DNA from: Dyadobacter flavalbus
GTDB taxonomy: Bacteria > Bacteroidota > Bacteroidia > Cytophagales > Spirosomataceae
NCBI RefSeq assembly: GCF_006149045.1
Contig: NZ_VBSN01000069.1
Coordinates: forward strand, 235,585 to 299,584
Reading direction: 5' to 3'
Length of the DNA stretch: 64,000 nucleotides
Shown: piece after piece, positions 29,100 through 38,384 of the stretch
How the letters are laid out: the number at the start of each line of letters is the position of its first letter
Position numbering within the stretch: position 1 is the stretch's first letter
The notes under the pieces: generated by a model
Told to the model about the DNA's origin: nothing
Databases searched by the model: none
The model's input: only the letters and a program-made list of their open reading frames with translations
Position numbers and translations under genes: made by a program

Positions 29100-29651
29100 A
29101 TGGCCAAAGTTTCGGTAAATAAACACCAGCCCGTCTATCAAATGCCTACGAACCCGGCCGCGGTTCGCACTAAGAAATACGCTTTACCAACCAAGAAATA
29201 CGTTACGCTGGCCATGCGTTATTTTTTCAAAACGCAGCTGAAATGGGGCCTCGTTCCGCTTGCATTGATCCTGATCAATGCTGTTCTGAACCTTACCGGC
29301 GTTTACCCGAACTTGTGGATTTATATCACTGCGATTATCGGCTCCATTCTTTATGTATTGTTCTGGCTGATCCAGTTTACGGGCATCACACAGCTGGCGC
29401 AGTACAAGCCTATGTTTGAAAAATTTCAGTACGAAATTGACAATCGTCAGATTCTCATGAAGTTGAACATGAAAGAAGGAAGCGTTATCAAATGGGAACA
29501 GATTCTGGAAAGTTATAAAGACAAGGATGCTTACGTTCTGGTTATTTCAAAAGGCCAGTTTATTCATCTGCCATTTACCATCTTTAATTCAGAACACGAT
29601 ATCAAGGTTTTTGAACGTATTATGAAGCAAAAGGAACAGCTGAAAGCATAA
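29100..29651 (+). CDS. YcxB-like membrane protein
   Basis: This 183-residue protein has a basic N-terminus, two membrane segments (about 60-78 and 82-104), and a C-terminal domain (about 110-175) with the pattern of YcxB-like proteins (YEIDNRQILMKLNMKEGSVIKWEQILESYKDKDAYVLV split around a W-E pair, then FIHLPFTIF). The family is poorly characterised; the C-domain probably faces the cytoplasm. A strong terminator follows. Confidence 0.75.
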   Translation: MAKVSVNKHQPVYQMPTNPAAVRTKKYALPTKKYVTLAMRYFFKTQLKWGLVPLALILINAVLNLTGVYPNLWIYITAIIGSILYVLFWLIQFTGITQLAQYKPMFEKFQYEIDNRQILMKLNMKEGSVIKWEQILESYKDKDAYVLVISKGQFIHLPFTIFNSEHDIKVFERIMKQKEQLKA

Positions 29652-29668
29652 TTGCTCATTTAAGTCAA

Positions 29669-29706
29669 AAAGAAAAAGCCTGATTTTCACGTCAGGCTTT
29701 TTCTTT
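29669..29706. terminator. Bidirectional terminator between YcxB-like and DUF1684 genes
   Basis: A 15-bp perfect stem AAAGAAAAAGCCTGA / TCAGGCTTTTTCTTT with an 8-nt loop provides a T-rich arm in both directions for the convergent genes. Confidence 0.93.
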
Positions 29707-29721
29707 GTTGTTTCAGAACGG

Positions 29722-30378
29722 TTAATTCAAACGGCTCTTGGAATTTGAATCCGGCATTTCCTGTAACTTGGCTTGTTCATGTTCTTTGCCAAATTTCTTT
29801 TCTCCTGCCAGTATTTCAATGGACAAATGATTCTCGCTTGGCGGAATCGGACAGTTAAATCCGTCACTGTAAGCACAGTAAGGATTGTAGGCCTTGTTGA
29901 AGTCAAGCACATAAACATTATCTTTCAGATCCGTTGTTTTCAAATCCAGATAACGGCCGCCGCCGTAAGTTTCCACGCCGTTTGTCTTGTCTTTAAATGG
30001 AATAAAAAGGTAATCCTTGTATTTTGCCAGCGACTGCAGGCTCAGGCTTCTGTAAACGCTCAAAGTCTGTCTTTTGCCGTTCAGCCTAAACTTAAGCTCG
30101 CCGTATTTTACATAAGTCTTGTTTACACCGCTGTAAGTCGGCATTTCAAAAGCAGTGCTTTTGACTTTCTCAAAGCGGGCCGTAACGCGGTAAGTGGAAT
30201 CGGGTTCAAAAAAATCAAGAAAGGCCAAGTCTGCTTTCTTTAAAGGCGAGTTGGCAGAATGCAGAAATTCCTGTTTGTACTTCTGGCGGTGTTTGTCAAT
30301 TTCTTTACTGAAATTCTGGGCACAAACAATTTGTCCGGCGGTCAGGAACAATAGGAGCAAGGCTGTAATCGTCTTCAT
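29722..30378 (-). CDS. Secreted DUF1684 protein
   Basis: After a signal peptide (ALLLLFLTAGQIVCAQ) comes a DUF1684 domain of about 150 residues. Typical stretches are FLDFFEPDSTYRVTARFE, YGELKFRLNGK, LFIPFKDKTNGVETYGGGRYLD and FNKAYNPYCAYSDGFNCPIPP, which leads to the conserved C-P-x-P-P end. The biochemical function of DUF1684 is not established. The ATG giving MKTITALLL is preferred; another ATG seven codons upstream lies inside a perfect hairpin and would place charged residues before the signal peptide. Confidence 0.88.
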   Translation of the reverse strand: MKTITALLLLFLTAGQIVCAQNFSKEIDKHRQKYKQEFLHSANSPLKKADLAFLDFFEPDSTYRVTARFEKVKSTAFEMPTYSGVNKTYVKYGELKFRLNGKRQTLSVYRSLSLQSLAKYKDYLFIPFKDKTNGVETYGGGRYLDLKTTDLKDNVYVLDFNKAYNPYCAYSDGFNCPIPPSENHLSIEILAGEKKFGKEHEQAKLQEMPDSNSKSRLN

Positions 30379-30390
30379 TTTTTTTACATG

Positions 30391-30414
30391 ATCCGGCAAG
30401 TTAGCTTGCCGGAT
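30391..30414 (-). promoter_or_regulatory. Perfect hairpin in the leader of the DUF1684 gene
   Basis: ATCCGGCAAG and CTTGCCGGAT pair over 10 bp around a 4-nt loop. On the transcribed strand it is followed by an A-run and then the ATG 12 nt later, so it is not a T-tailed terminator in that direction. Confidence 0.6.
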
Positions 30415-30468
30415 GGTTAATTGTTAACAGAATGAACAACCGATCTTTATAAGTTTTTAAACGGTTGG

Positions 30469-31014
30469 TTATTTGGCTTTAATTTTAACTACGTCAGATT
30501 CTTTGATATTAAAATATTTGGCAACTGAATTGTAATCATTGTAATTAACTGCACCGTTTGTACGGGCCGCAAAATCCGCCGGTACAATCACAACCCGGAA
30601 ACTTTGATTTGCGGTATAATCCGCCGAAACAGTAGCCAGATTAACCGTTCCGTCAAGGAATATGGAAAAATCCTTGCTTGTGCGGTCAAAGTTGTATGTA
30701 AGAATTCCATTGTTCAAAAACGCCGTTTGCGGTAAAGGCCGGTATGCTACCAGATTTTCACCATTTACATCCGTTTCTCCCCAGTTTATGTAAACAAGCA
30801 CCGCATCCGATTCAAGAACATTGACTTTCGCATCTGCAAACGTCAGTCCGTACTGATGCTGGTTTGCAACAGTGAAATTCACATTCACAAGATCAAAAGT
30901 CGTGCCTACGACATCTATACTTTCTCCCTGAGGGCCCTGAGGTCCTTCGGGGCCGCGGCATCCTTGAAAAAGTACCAGGAAAATCAATAAAAGGGGAATG
31001 AGCTTTCTGTTCAT
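30469..31014 (-). CDS. Small lipoprotein with a collagen-like GPEGPQGPQG start
   Basis: The 181-residue protein starts with a lipoprotein signal (LLLIFLVLFQGC) followed by GPEGPQGPQGES, a short collagen-like stretch common at the mature N-terminus of Bacteroidota lipoproteins. The rest (about 35-180) looks beta-rich with no known motif. An ATG 19 codons upstream is possible, but the lipobox fits the chosen start. It should be anchored in the outer or inner membrane. Function unknown. It lies upstream of the DUF1684 gene on the same strand. Confidence 0.75.
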   Translation of the reverse strand: MNRKLIPLLLIFLVLFQGCRGPEGPQGPQGESIDVVGTTFDLVNVNFTVANQHQYGLTFADAKVNVLESDAVLVYINWGETDVNGENLVAYRPLPQTAFLNNGILTYNFDRTSKDFSIFLDGTVNLATVSADYTANQSFRVVIVPADFAARTNGAVNYNDYNSVAKYFNIKESDVVKIKAK

Positions 31015-31265
31015 AAGATGTACTAATTTAATAAATAATTGTTTAAATTTTGGATTTAGATCGAAATACAATGATAAAGTTTAATTCCGGACAGTGTATT
31101 AACTTTCATTAACTAAAATAATTGCGATAAGGCTGGATGTAAAATACCTTGCCTGCAAAAACAGTTAAATAAATAATACTTTTCGCTGGATAATTTAATT
31201 TGCGTTGTTAAAGTATAGATGCTACTTTTCCCATTTACAACAGTAACAATTTTAAATCAAACATC

Positions 31266-31688
31266 ATGATTAATCGTAAAGCAACCGCCGTTTGGAAAGG
31301 AACAGGAAAAGAAGGTACCGGAACAATCAGCACGCAGAGTACTGTTCTGGAAAATACGCAATATTCCTTCAATACGCGTTTTGCAGAAGGCAAAGGAACA
31401 AATCCGGAAGAACTGGTTGCAGCTGCACACGCAGGCTGTTTTGCCATGAAACTCAGCTTTGAACTGAATGCCGCAGGATTTACTGCGGATGAACTGAACG
31501 CAACGGCGACCGTAAGCCTTGATCCTGCAAAAGGACAGGTTACCAAAAGCCATATCGACCTGAAAGCACAGATTCCGGGGATTTCTCAGGAACAGTTTGC
31601 GGAAATTGCTGCCAAGGCGGAAAAAGAATGCCCGATTTCCCAACTGCTTAATGCTGAAATTTCGCTGAACGCAGAACTGGTTTCCTGA
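31266..31688 (+). CDS. OsmC-family peroxiredoxin
   Basis: This 140-residue protein reduces organic hydroperoxides through two cysteines, visible as Cys58 (AAHAGCFAMKLSFEL) and Cys122 (AEKECPISQLLNAEI), the pattern of the OsmC subfamily. The N-terminal RKATAVWKGTGKEGTG is also characteristic. It is monocistronic, bounded by a 251-nt gap upstream and a strong terminator downstream. Confidence 0.93.
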   Translation: MINRKATAVWKGTGKEGTGTISTQSTVLENTQYSFNTRFAEGKGTNPEELVAAAHAGCFAMKLSFELNAAGFTADELNATATVSLDPAKGQVTKSHIDLKAQIPGISQEQFAEIAAKAEKECPISQLLNAEISLNAELVS

Positions 31689-31704
31689 TTATTCCGGATA
31701 TCCT

Positions 31705-31749
31705 TTAAAAGCAGAAAGGCATCACTGAATGATGCCTTTCTGCTTTTAA
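31705..31749 (+). terminator. Terminator of the OsmC gene
   Basis: A perfect 20-bp stem TTAAAAGCAGAAAGGCATCA and its complement surround a CTGAA loop. The T-rich right arm serves the plus strand, and the mirrored A/T ends also suit the convergent hemW side. Confidence 0.92.
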
Positions 31750-31763
31750 GATTCTGACAAAAA

Positions 31764-32888
31764 TTAATCTATAAACAGATCGCTGGCGATGCGGTCGGCA
31801 AATAATTTCCCCGGTTCCGTTAAAAGTATGGAACCGCCGTCTTTTTTTATCCAGCCTTTTGTCAGCATGTTTTCCAGCCTTTTGCCATTCTGAACGGTAA
31901 AAAAGCCTTGTGAAAGCAATTCAAGTTTTTCCACTTTTACGCCCCATTTGGTACGCAGCCCGGTCAGGATGTATTCGTTCGTCTGGTCAGCGGATGTCAG
32001 AATTTCTGTTGTAGCCGGAATTGTTTCATTCTGAATGGCCTGCAGATATTTTGCATTGTTTGAAATATTGTATTGCCGGCTGCTTCCATTGTATGAATGC
32101 GCGCTCGGGCCAACGCCCAGATACGGATGCTGTTTCCAGTAGGAACTGTTATGCCGGCTGTATTGCTGGTTGCGTGCAAAGTTGGAAATCTCGTATTGTT
32201 CGTAGCCGTTTTCTGCCAGTGAACTTACAAGTATCTCAAACTGCCTTGCCGCAAATTCTTCATCAACCGGTTTTATCTTGTTTTTCTTCAGCCAGTTTCC
32301 AAAAGTCGTCTGCGGTTCAATCGTAAGGCAGTACGCTGAAATGTGCGCGACGTCCAGGCCGGAAGCTTTCCGGATATCATCCAGTAAAATAGTGTGGTCC
32401 GGAGCCGGAATGGCATAAATCAGGTCAATGGAAATATTCGTGATTCCTGAATCCTGCGCTGTTTTTACACAATCCCCGGCTTCGGAAGCGGAATGAACAC
32501 GATTTAAAAATTGGAGATGCGGCTCATGAAAAGACTGGATGCCGATGCTCAGCCGGTTTATACCGGCTCTTTTAAACTGTTCTGTTTTCTCTTGATCCAG
32601 ATCATCCGGGTTTGCTTCCAGCGTGATTTCCGCATCCGGCGCAACGCTGAAATTTTTATAAACGGCATTCAGGATCATATTCAGCTGGGATTCCGTCAGC
32701 AAAGACGGCGTGCCTCCGCCGAAATAAATCGTTTCCACATACTGGTCAGCCAGATAATTCCTTTGAAGTTCTATTTCAGAAACAATCGCTTCGGTCATTG
32801 CCTGCTTGCCCGAAGTATTTGTACTAAAATGAAAATCACAGTAATGGCATGCTTGTCTGCAAAAAGGTATATGAATGTATAAATGCAT
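31764..32888 (-). CDS. hemW: Radical SAM heme chaperone HemW
   Basis: This 374-residue radical SAM protein is related to coproporphyrinogen dehydrogenase but in the family acts as a heme chaperone. The cluster site is HIPFCRQACHYCDF (cysteines 10, 14, 17), with phenylalanine instead of the final cysteine as in HemW. Other features are YFGGGTPSLL, ANPDDL and RLSIGIQSF, and a C-terminal HemN-like domain. Its ATG directly abuts the stop codon of the TonB receptor gene upstream on the same strand, so translation is probably coupled. Confidence 0.93.
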   Translation of the reverse strand: MHLYIHIPFCRQACHYCDFHFSTNTSGKQAMTEAIVSEIELQRNYLADQYVETIYFGGGTPSLLTESQLNMILNAVYKNFSVAPDAEITLEANPDDLDQEKTEQFKRAGINRLSIGIQSFHEPHLQFLNRVHSASEAGDCVKTAQDSGITNISIDLIYAIPAPDHTILLDDIRKASGLDVAHISAYCLTIEPQTTFGNWLKKNKIKPVDEEFAARQFEILVSSLAENGYEQYEISNFARNQQYSRHNSSYWKQHPYLGVGPSAHSYNGSSRQYNISNNAKYLQAIQNETIPATTEILTSADQTNEYILTGLRTKWGVKVEKLELLSQGFFTVQNGKRLENMLTKGWIKKDGGSILLTEPGKLFADRIASDLFID

Positions 32889-34967
32889 TTATCTTGAATT
32901 TTTCTGCCATTCCCAGCCGATTTTCACGCCTGCCCAGATGTTATCTTTCGGAGCTGCATTGTAATAACGGTTTCCGAACGCATTCAGGTCGTAGCCAAGG
33001 CTGTAAATGCCGGCATTTACTTTTTCAGCCGATGCAGACAGTTCGCTGTAAAGGTGCTGTCCCCAGCTTTTTTTCCAGCTTACGCGCGCAATCCATTGGT
33101 TATAAGGCGTATTTTTAACCGTATTGGCATCGTTCAGGTAAAACGAACTTCCGCTTTGATAAGTCACAAAAGCCGAAATACCGAACCGGAACAAGGCATC
33201 CAGACCGGTGCTCTGCGAAAAACGCGGAATGCCCGGAATGAGTTTTCCGCTGAGGTCCACTTCCGCCTGCTGAAAGTTTTCAAAAGTATAACGCGTGTAA
33301 GTCCCTGTATTCCAAAGCCGCAGGGACAAAGGATTCTGATAGCCTGAAAGAATATCATAAGCCAGCGTCCATTCCATTCCTTTTTGTTTCGTTTTGCCTG
33401 CATTGATAAAGTACTCGGCTCCGCCTTCGTTGGTTCTTCTGACGATTGTTTCTTTAAGCCCGAAATGGTACAGACTGAGTTCTCCGGTGATGAATTTTCC
33501 TGTTTTCCGGATGCCGACCTCTGTATTGATGCCTCTTTCTGCTTCCAGGTCTTTGCGGAACCCTCCGGCTGAAGGACGAACTTCCTGCAGGGTAGGAGGT
33601 GAAAACCCGCCGCTGTACGAAGCGGTAACCGCCCAGTTTTTTGCAATGATTTTGTTGGCTGCAAAGCGCGGTGTGAAAATGCCGTCAAACGTACGTTCTT
33701 CCTTGCTGTACGGAAGTGCAAAAAAACGTTCGTATTTGTATCTGGATGTGTTATAGCTCAAACCTGCGCTAATCGTAAGGTCTGAAAAAAGAACGGCTTC
33801 AAGCTGACTGAAAACAGAAAGGTTTGCCGTGCGGATATCTTCAACAGTCTGTTGTTTGTCCGGAACGCCTCCGATGTTGTCATAATTTCGCTGTGCCGAT
33901 TTGCTGAACTGCCATTCAAATCCGGTTGTCCAGTTGGTTTTCACATTCCCGATCTGCGAACGGTTCTGCCAGAAATTTCTGCCGCCCAGGCCTTGCTCAT
34001 CTCTTTTTTCATAATTGGAAATAAACGGATTGGCAAAGTCGGTATAAGTCAGATAAAGTGCGGTGGATTGCGTCCAGTTGTCGGAAAGCTGCAAGGTGTA
34101 ATTTCCGCCGAGCAAGGCAAGTTTGGTATAGATTGCGGCTTGCTGGGCTTCGCTACCCGGAAGCGTGGCAGTAGGCTGTCTGGCCAGCTTTGGATTGGCC
34201 TGATATTGTGCCAGCGTAATACCGCCGGGCGTTTGGTAATACAAGTCGGAATACATGCCGAGCAAGGACAAAGTTCCTTTTTCTCCGATTCTGGAAGAAG
34301 ATGTAAGCCGTATTGCATCACGGGCCATGGCGCTGTGATTACGGTATCCGTCCTGTTCGCTATGGCCGTACTGAATGGAAATATCACCGATCTGCATGGT
34401 GGTATTACGGTTCTGAAAACCATACTTGCCGAAACTGACGCTTTGTTCGAAACGGTTCATCGCTTCATTGTCAGGATGGCTTTGCATCAGTACGACTCCG
34501 CCGGTCCCGGCTCCGTAAAGGCTGCTTCCCGGACCTTTGATGATTTCCATCCGCTGAACCGAATTATAATCCAGTGAATTCAAAGGCGTATTGCCGCTTG
34601 CATCCGTAAAAGGAATGCCGTTCCAGTAAAACTTGACGTTTCTTACTCCGAAGGGTGAACGGATCAGGCTTCCGCGTACGGAAAAGCGGTAACTTCCCGG
34701 CGAGCGTTCTTCCATTCTGACGCCTGGAATGGCATTTACCGCATTGGCCCACGTAACAGGTGAAAATCTTTCCAGTGATCTGGACGAGATCAGTCCGACC
34801 GTTGCAGTTGTGGACAAAAGGTTTGTTCTGGTTTCAAATGCATTGACCGTAACCTCGTTCAGGTTCTGTGTCTGCAGCGTATCACTGCTTTGCGCAGTTA
34901 CCGATTCAGGACTAAAAACATTTAAACAGGCCGTAAAAAGGGCAGGAACGTAAAATTTAAGCATCAT
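32889..34967 (-). CDS. TonB-dependent outer-membrane receptor (siderophore/heme type)
   Basis: This 692-residue receptor has a signal peptide (about 1-25), a short TonB-box region (LNEVTVNAFETRTNLL), a plug domain (about 50-160, AIPGVRMEERSPGSYRFSVRG, MEIIKGPGSSLYGAGTGG) and a beta-barrel to a C-terminal aromatic stretch (GVKIGWEWQKNSR). It lacks the carboxypeptidase-like N-domain of SusC proteins, so uptake of an iron chelate, heme or a vitamin is more likely than glycans. It is directly followed by hemW with no gap, which hints at heme or iron handling. The substrate is not determined from sequence. Confidence 0.9.
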   Translation of the reverse strand: MMLKFYVPALFTACLNVFSPESVTAQSSDTLQTQNLNEVTVNAFETRTNLLSTTATVGLISSRSLERFSPVTWANAVNAIPGVRMEERSPGSYRFSVRGSLIRSPFGVRNVKFYWNGIPFTDASGNTPLNSLDYNSVQRMEIIKGPGSSLYGAGTGGVVLMQSHPDNEAMNRFEQSVSFGKYGFQNRNTTMQIGDISIQYGHSEQDGYRNHSAMARDAIRLTSSSRIGEKGTLSLLGMYSDLYYQTPGGITLAQYQANPKLARQPTATLPGSEAQQAAIYTKLALLGGNYTLQLSDNWTQSTALYLTYTDFANPFISNYEKRDEQGLGGRNFWQNRSQIGNVKTNWTTGFEWQFSKSAQRNYDNIGGVPDKQQTVEDIRTANLSVFSQLEAVLFSDLTISAGLSYNTSRYKYERFFALPYSKEERTFDGIFTPRFAANKIIAKNWAVTASYSGGFSPPTLQEVRPSAGGFRKDLEAERGINTEVGIRKTGKFITGELSLYHFGLKETIVRRTNEGGAEYFINAGKTKQKGMEWTLAYDILSGYQNPLSLRLWNTGTYTRYTFENFQQAEVDLSGKLIPGIPRFSQSTGLDALFRFGISAFVTYQSGSSFYLNDANTVKNTPYNQWIARVSWKKSWGQHLYSELSASAEKVNAGIYSLGYDLNAFGNRYYNAAPKDNIWAGVKIGWEWQKNSR

Positions 34968-35204
34968 AATAAAAAACTGAAATCAATAAATTCAAATCCG
35001 AAATCAAGAAAAAAAATAACAGGAAAAATCCATAACGAGTTGGTTTGTCACTTTGGTTTCATAAATGCGTGTCAAAAACATTTTTAATTCTCTGAGCATA
35101 ATTTTCTACAAATAAAAGGCGCTACGACGTATAAGGGTCTGGTAAGATTTTTGTACCAAGAATAACAAATCATTTATACCAAATAACAATAAATTTAACC
35201 TGCT

Positions 35205-35663
35205 ATGAAAAGGATAAACTTAATGGTGGCTGCAATACTGGCATCCGGGATGCTGACACTGAACAGCTGTTCGGACAAGACCAAAGATTCCGCGCACGAA
35301 ACTGTGGAAGAAGCCAAAAACGATATGGACGAAAACGTTGCCGAAGCAAAGGAGGATATTAAGGAAGCAGGCAACGAATTTGAAGCGAAAGTAAAAGAAG
35401 ACAAGGAATCTTTAAAAGCAGACATTGACGAAGCAATTAGTAAGCTTGACAAAAAAATAGAAGATGCCGACGCCAAGATGGAAAAAGCAACAGACAAGGA
35501 AAAGCTGAAATGGCAGGAACGCAAGAAAGAACTGAACGAAGAAAAGGCGGAACTGCAGGCTTCCTGGAAAAACGTACAGTCGGAAACTGCTGACAAATGG
35601 GACGCTTTCAAAACGGAAACCAAAGAGAAAATTGCAAAGGCAAAGGCTGATGTAAGGGATTAA
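35205..35663 (+). CDS. Charged coiled-coil lipoprotein
   Basis: A lipoprotein signal (SGMLTLNSC, Cys22) precedes about 130 residues made almost entirely of Glu, Lys, Asp and Ala in heptad-like order, so a long coiled coil or helix is expected. Similar stress-induced or LEA-like lipoproteins occur in Bacteroidota, but no family-specific motif identifies a function. The high bias also opens a long unused frame on the other strand. A strong terminator follows. Confidence 0.78.
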   Translation: MKRINLMVAAILASGMLTLNSCSDKTKDSAHETVEEAKNDMDENVAEAKEDIKEAGNEFEAKVKEDKESLKADIDEAISKLDKKIEDADAKMEKATDKEKLKWQERKKELNEEKAELQASWKNVQSETADKWDAFKTETKEKIAKAKADVRD

Positions 35664-35679
35664 TTAGATTATCAAGGTT

Positions 35680-35723
35680 ATGCAAACAAAAAGTGCTCCG
35701 TCCGGAGCACTTTTTGTTTGCAT
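35680..35723. terminator. Bidirectional terminator between lipoprotein and ctlX genes
   Basis: A perfect 20-bp stem (ATGCAAACAAAAAGTGCTCC and complement) with a GTCC loop has a T-tract on the right arm and an A-tract on the left, serving both convergent genes. Confidence 0.94.
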
Positions 35724-35736
35724 GCGAAAGTTGATT

Positions 35737-36681
35737 TTACTTTACAGGAAGATGAATTTCCGTCAGCATGCACCGCGCGGAACCGCCGCCGTTTTCTTCA
35801 ATAAATGAAAGGTCAGTATGTAGCAGCCGGGCGTATTCGCTCAGCATTTCTTTCTGTTTTTTGGTCAGTGAATTATAGGCCTGCGTGGACATAACGAGAA
35901 ATTTATCCGAGCGGTTGTTCTTGGCAAGGAGCATGTTGCCGGCAAAGTTCCGGACTTGTTCCAGTGAAATCTCGATAATGAATTTTTTGGTTTCTTCCAG
36001 CGCAGCTCGTACCAGTTGGCGCTCGTCCGGATCTTTGATGGCTTCAAGACAAATGACTGCAAAAATATCACCGATGCACATCAGCACATTGGTATGGTAA
36101 ACGGGCAAGTCATTTTCATCGGATGCGGAAAAGGAAACAATTTCGTAACCCATTGCTTCTGCAAACGCGTTGAGAACTTCGGGGTGCGTTCGTGGGGAAA
36201 GACAGGCATATGCAATTTTGTAACGCCGGTCCAGCACCATACTTCCGGTTCCTTCCAGATACTTTCCTTCCGCTTCGAAGTGGGTCAGATCAATGATTTC
36301 CTCGATTTTAAAATCATTGCCCAGTTTATCAATAATGTCCATTCTGCGCTCCGCCCGCCGGTTTTCCGCCATCATCGGATAAAGGACTACTTTTCCGCTC
36401 TGATGAAAGGAAACCCAGTTGTTGGAAAAAACGGCATCCGGGCGATAAGCATCGTTGTTGTCATCAAAAACATGCAGTTCTATGCCTGCAATGCCGAGCT
36501 GTTTAGCCATCAGGTCAAATTCGTCATTGGCTGTATTTGCAATGCTTTTTTCCAAAGTATTGTGCTGAAATCCGTTGCTGTCGGCAGTCTCGGGATTAAA
36601 GCCAAACTGTGCCGGCCTGATCATCATCAGACGGGAAGTTGACTGAGGCTGGTTCTGGACCGATGAAGTGATTACGCGCAT
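35737..36681 (-). CDS. ctlX: CtlX-type citrulline/guanidino-group hydrolase
   Basis: This 314-residue member of the guanidine-modifying (amidinotransferase/deiminase) fold has the CtlX hallmarks MIRPAQFGFNPETA, FSNNWVSFHQSGKVVLYPM, GTGSMVLDRRYKIAYAC, and a catalytic cysteine near the C-terminus (Cys304 in ARCMLTEIHLP). In Francisella a related enzyme degrades citrulline to ornithine, carbon dioxide and ammonia; transfer of that activity here is inference. It lies 55 nt downstream of an arginine-deiminase-like gene, which would supply citrulline. Confidence 0.85.
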   Translation of the reverse strand: MRVITSSVQNQPQSTSRLMMIRPAQFGFNPETADSNGFQHNTLEKSIANTANDEFDLMAKQLGIAGIELHVFDDNNDAYRPDAVFSNNWVSFHQSGKVVLYPMMAENRRAERRMDIIDKLGNDFKIEEIIDLTHFEAEGKYLEGTGSMVLDRRYKIAYACLSPRTHPEVLNAFAEAMGYEIVSFSASDENDLPVYHTNVLMCIGDIFAVICLEAIKDPDERQLVRAALEETKKFIIEISLEQVRNFAGNMLLAKNNRSDKFLVMSTQAYNSLTKKQKEMLSEYARLLHTDLSFIEENGGGSARCMLTEIHLPVK

Positions 36682-36736
36682 GGGAAATGATTGAAATTTT
36701 ACTGCAATTTACAACTGAATTATGGCGATTACAATA

Positions 36737-38191
36737 TTATAATTCCCTCAAAACCGGCATGCTCATGCAATGCGAGCCGCCTCTTGCCCGGGAAAGTTCG
36801 GCCGAAGGAAGCGTAATAAAAGTATCGGTAAGCGAATCGGGCGACAAGCGGTCATTTTCAAATTCGTTCAGGAGATTTTCCGAACTGATTATGCGGAATC
36901 CTTCGTTACGGAATGCTTCCAGCGTTTTGTCGTTTCGGTCGTATCCGATCACAACGCCGTCTTTCAAGGCAAGGAGGTTGCAGGAATCCGTCCATTGTTC
37001 GCGTTCGCCGTAAGGAAATTCGTTGTTTCCGGAATAAATGAAGCGTACTTTTTCCGTTGAGCCCAGGTCTTCCACGCTAATCCTGGAAAGCAGATCTTCA
37101 AGATTATCAATTTCAACCGGCGTTTGTTCCTGACCTTTTACAAACTGAAGAATCCGCAGTTCCTTGTTCGTGTTTTCCGGACCGAAAAAATGAAGCACGT
37201 CTTTCTTTCTTGCTTCATCACCCAGCCTTGCGAGCGAACCCAGCAGCACCCATACATTCTTTTTCACCTGTGTAAAAATGGTGTCTATATGCATGTAGTC
37301 CCTTTTTTTAGGAATTTTTACAATCGTGATTTTTTCCACAACGTCTTTTTGAAACAGCAGTTTCATGACTTGCTGCGCAGCATAAACCGAAGTCCGTTCG
37401 CTGCATCCGATCAGCAGGTGATTCGGCGCAACCATCATGACATCTCCGCCTTCCAGCGTACAGCGGTGATAATCGCTCGTTTTTTCCTCGTCAGGCAATA
37501 AAAAGTGATGCTCGTTTTCAGGGATTTCAATGATATTATCCTTGATATGCGCAAACATCGGATGATAAAAAAAGACAAACTGAGCCAGAATGGATTCGCG
37601 CGTGCGCGCATTCTTGGCCGGTTTGTTGAGCAGAATATGATTGTTGATCACAATGCCGATATCCCGCATGAATATCAGGTTTGGCAATGGCGCAAAAAGC
37701 ATTTTTTCACCGGAATAGGAACCGGAAATAAAGATTTTTGCAAGTTCGTTCGCATCATAGCCGTTCAGCTCTTCCTGTACACGGTACGAACATCTTTCAA
37801 TACCGCAGATGGCCGCAGTCAGTTTGATCCTTACACTTTCATTTTCCAGGATTTCCGCGAGCAGTTTCTGAATATCAATTACTTTATCAGAATCAAAATA
37901 ATTTTCAGAACCCGGAATGTAAAACGAACGCGATGCATCCTGATCAATTTCTGCGAGTTTGCCTTTGATTTTTTCCGGATCAAGAAAGGAAAGCAGGATT
38001 TTTACATAATAATCATATTCTTTCCTCCGCATGGTATCCAGATGCACAATGTCTTCAAAAAGCCAGTCCTGGGCTTTGCTGGGCACGACTTTCCCGAGAC
38101 CGCCGTCAGGGCTGTGAATTAGCAACCTTTTCAGGGTTCCGGTTTCGGAGGAAACATGTATTGCAGAGTCTGTTGATTTATTAATAAGCAT
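36737..38191 (-). CDS. Arginine deiminase family protein
   Basis: This 484-residue protein carries all catalytic marks of arginine deiminases: FMRD (174-177), LEGGD (247-250), HIDTIF (His301, Asp303) and the catalytic Cys475 in RARGGSHCMSMP near the C-terminus. It is longer than classical ArcA (about 410), with extra sequence between about 60 and 160. The expected reaction is arginine to citrulline and ammonia. With CtlX next to it, a two-step arginine to ornithine route is plausible. No arcB, arcC or antiporter gene is nearby. Confidence 0.85.
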   Translation of the reverse strand: MLINKSTDSAIHVSSETGTLKRLLIHSPDGGLGKVVPSKAQDWLFEDIVHLDTMRRKEYDYYVKILLSFLDPEKIKGKLAEIDQDASRSFYIPGSENYFDSDKVIDIQKLLAEILENESVRIKLTAAICGIERCSYRVQEELNGYDANELAKIFISGSYSGEKMLFAPLPNLIFMRDIGIVINNHILLNKPAKNARTRESILAQFVFFYHPMFAHIKDNIIEIPENEHHFLLPDEEKTSDYHRCTLEGGDVMMVAPNHLLIGCSERTSVYAAQQVMKLLFQKDVVEKITIVKIPKKRDYMHIDTIFTQVKKNVWVLLGSLARLGDEARKKDVLHFFGPENTNKELRILQFVKGQEQTPVEIDNLEDLLSRISVEDLGSTEKVRFIYSGNNEFPYGEREQWTDSCNLLALKDGVVIGYDRNDKTLEAFRNEGFRIISSENLLNEFENDRLSPDSLTDTFITLPSAELSRARGGSHCMSMPVLREL

Positions 38192-38384
38192 AATGAGTTC
38201 GGATAAGTCGCCTGGTGCAAAGTAAACGCTTTATCTTTTAATAAGCAGAAAGCTGCCGGCTGCATGTACAACCCGGTATAAATCACTTACATAAATATGC
38301 TTTTAACGGGAACAACAAGCACTGCAAATCGGTTGTAAGATATAGATGGCAAGAGGCTTCGGGCGTAACGGCTCATTTTCTTTT

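Noticed and set aside
35195..35623. Serine-rich open frame opposite the coiled-coil lipoprotein gene
   Set aside because: A side effect of Glu/Lys-rich codons on the other strand; low-complexity product without support.
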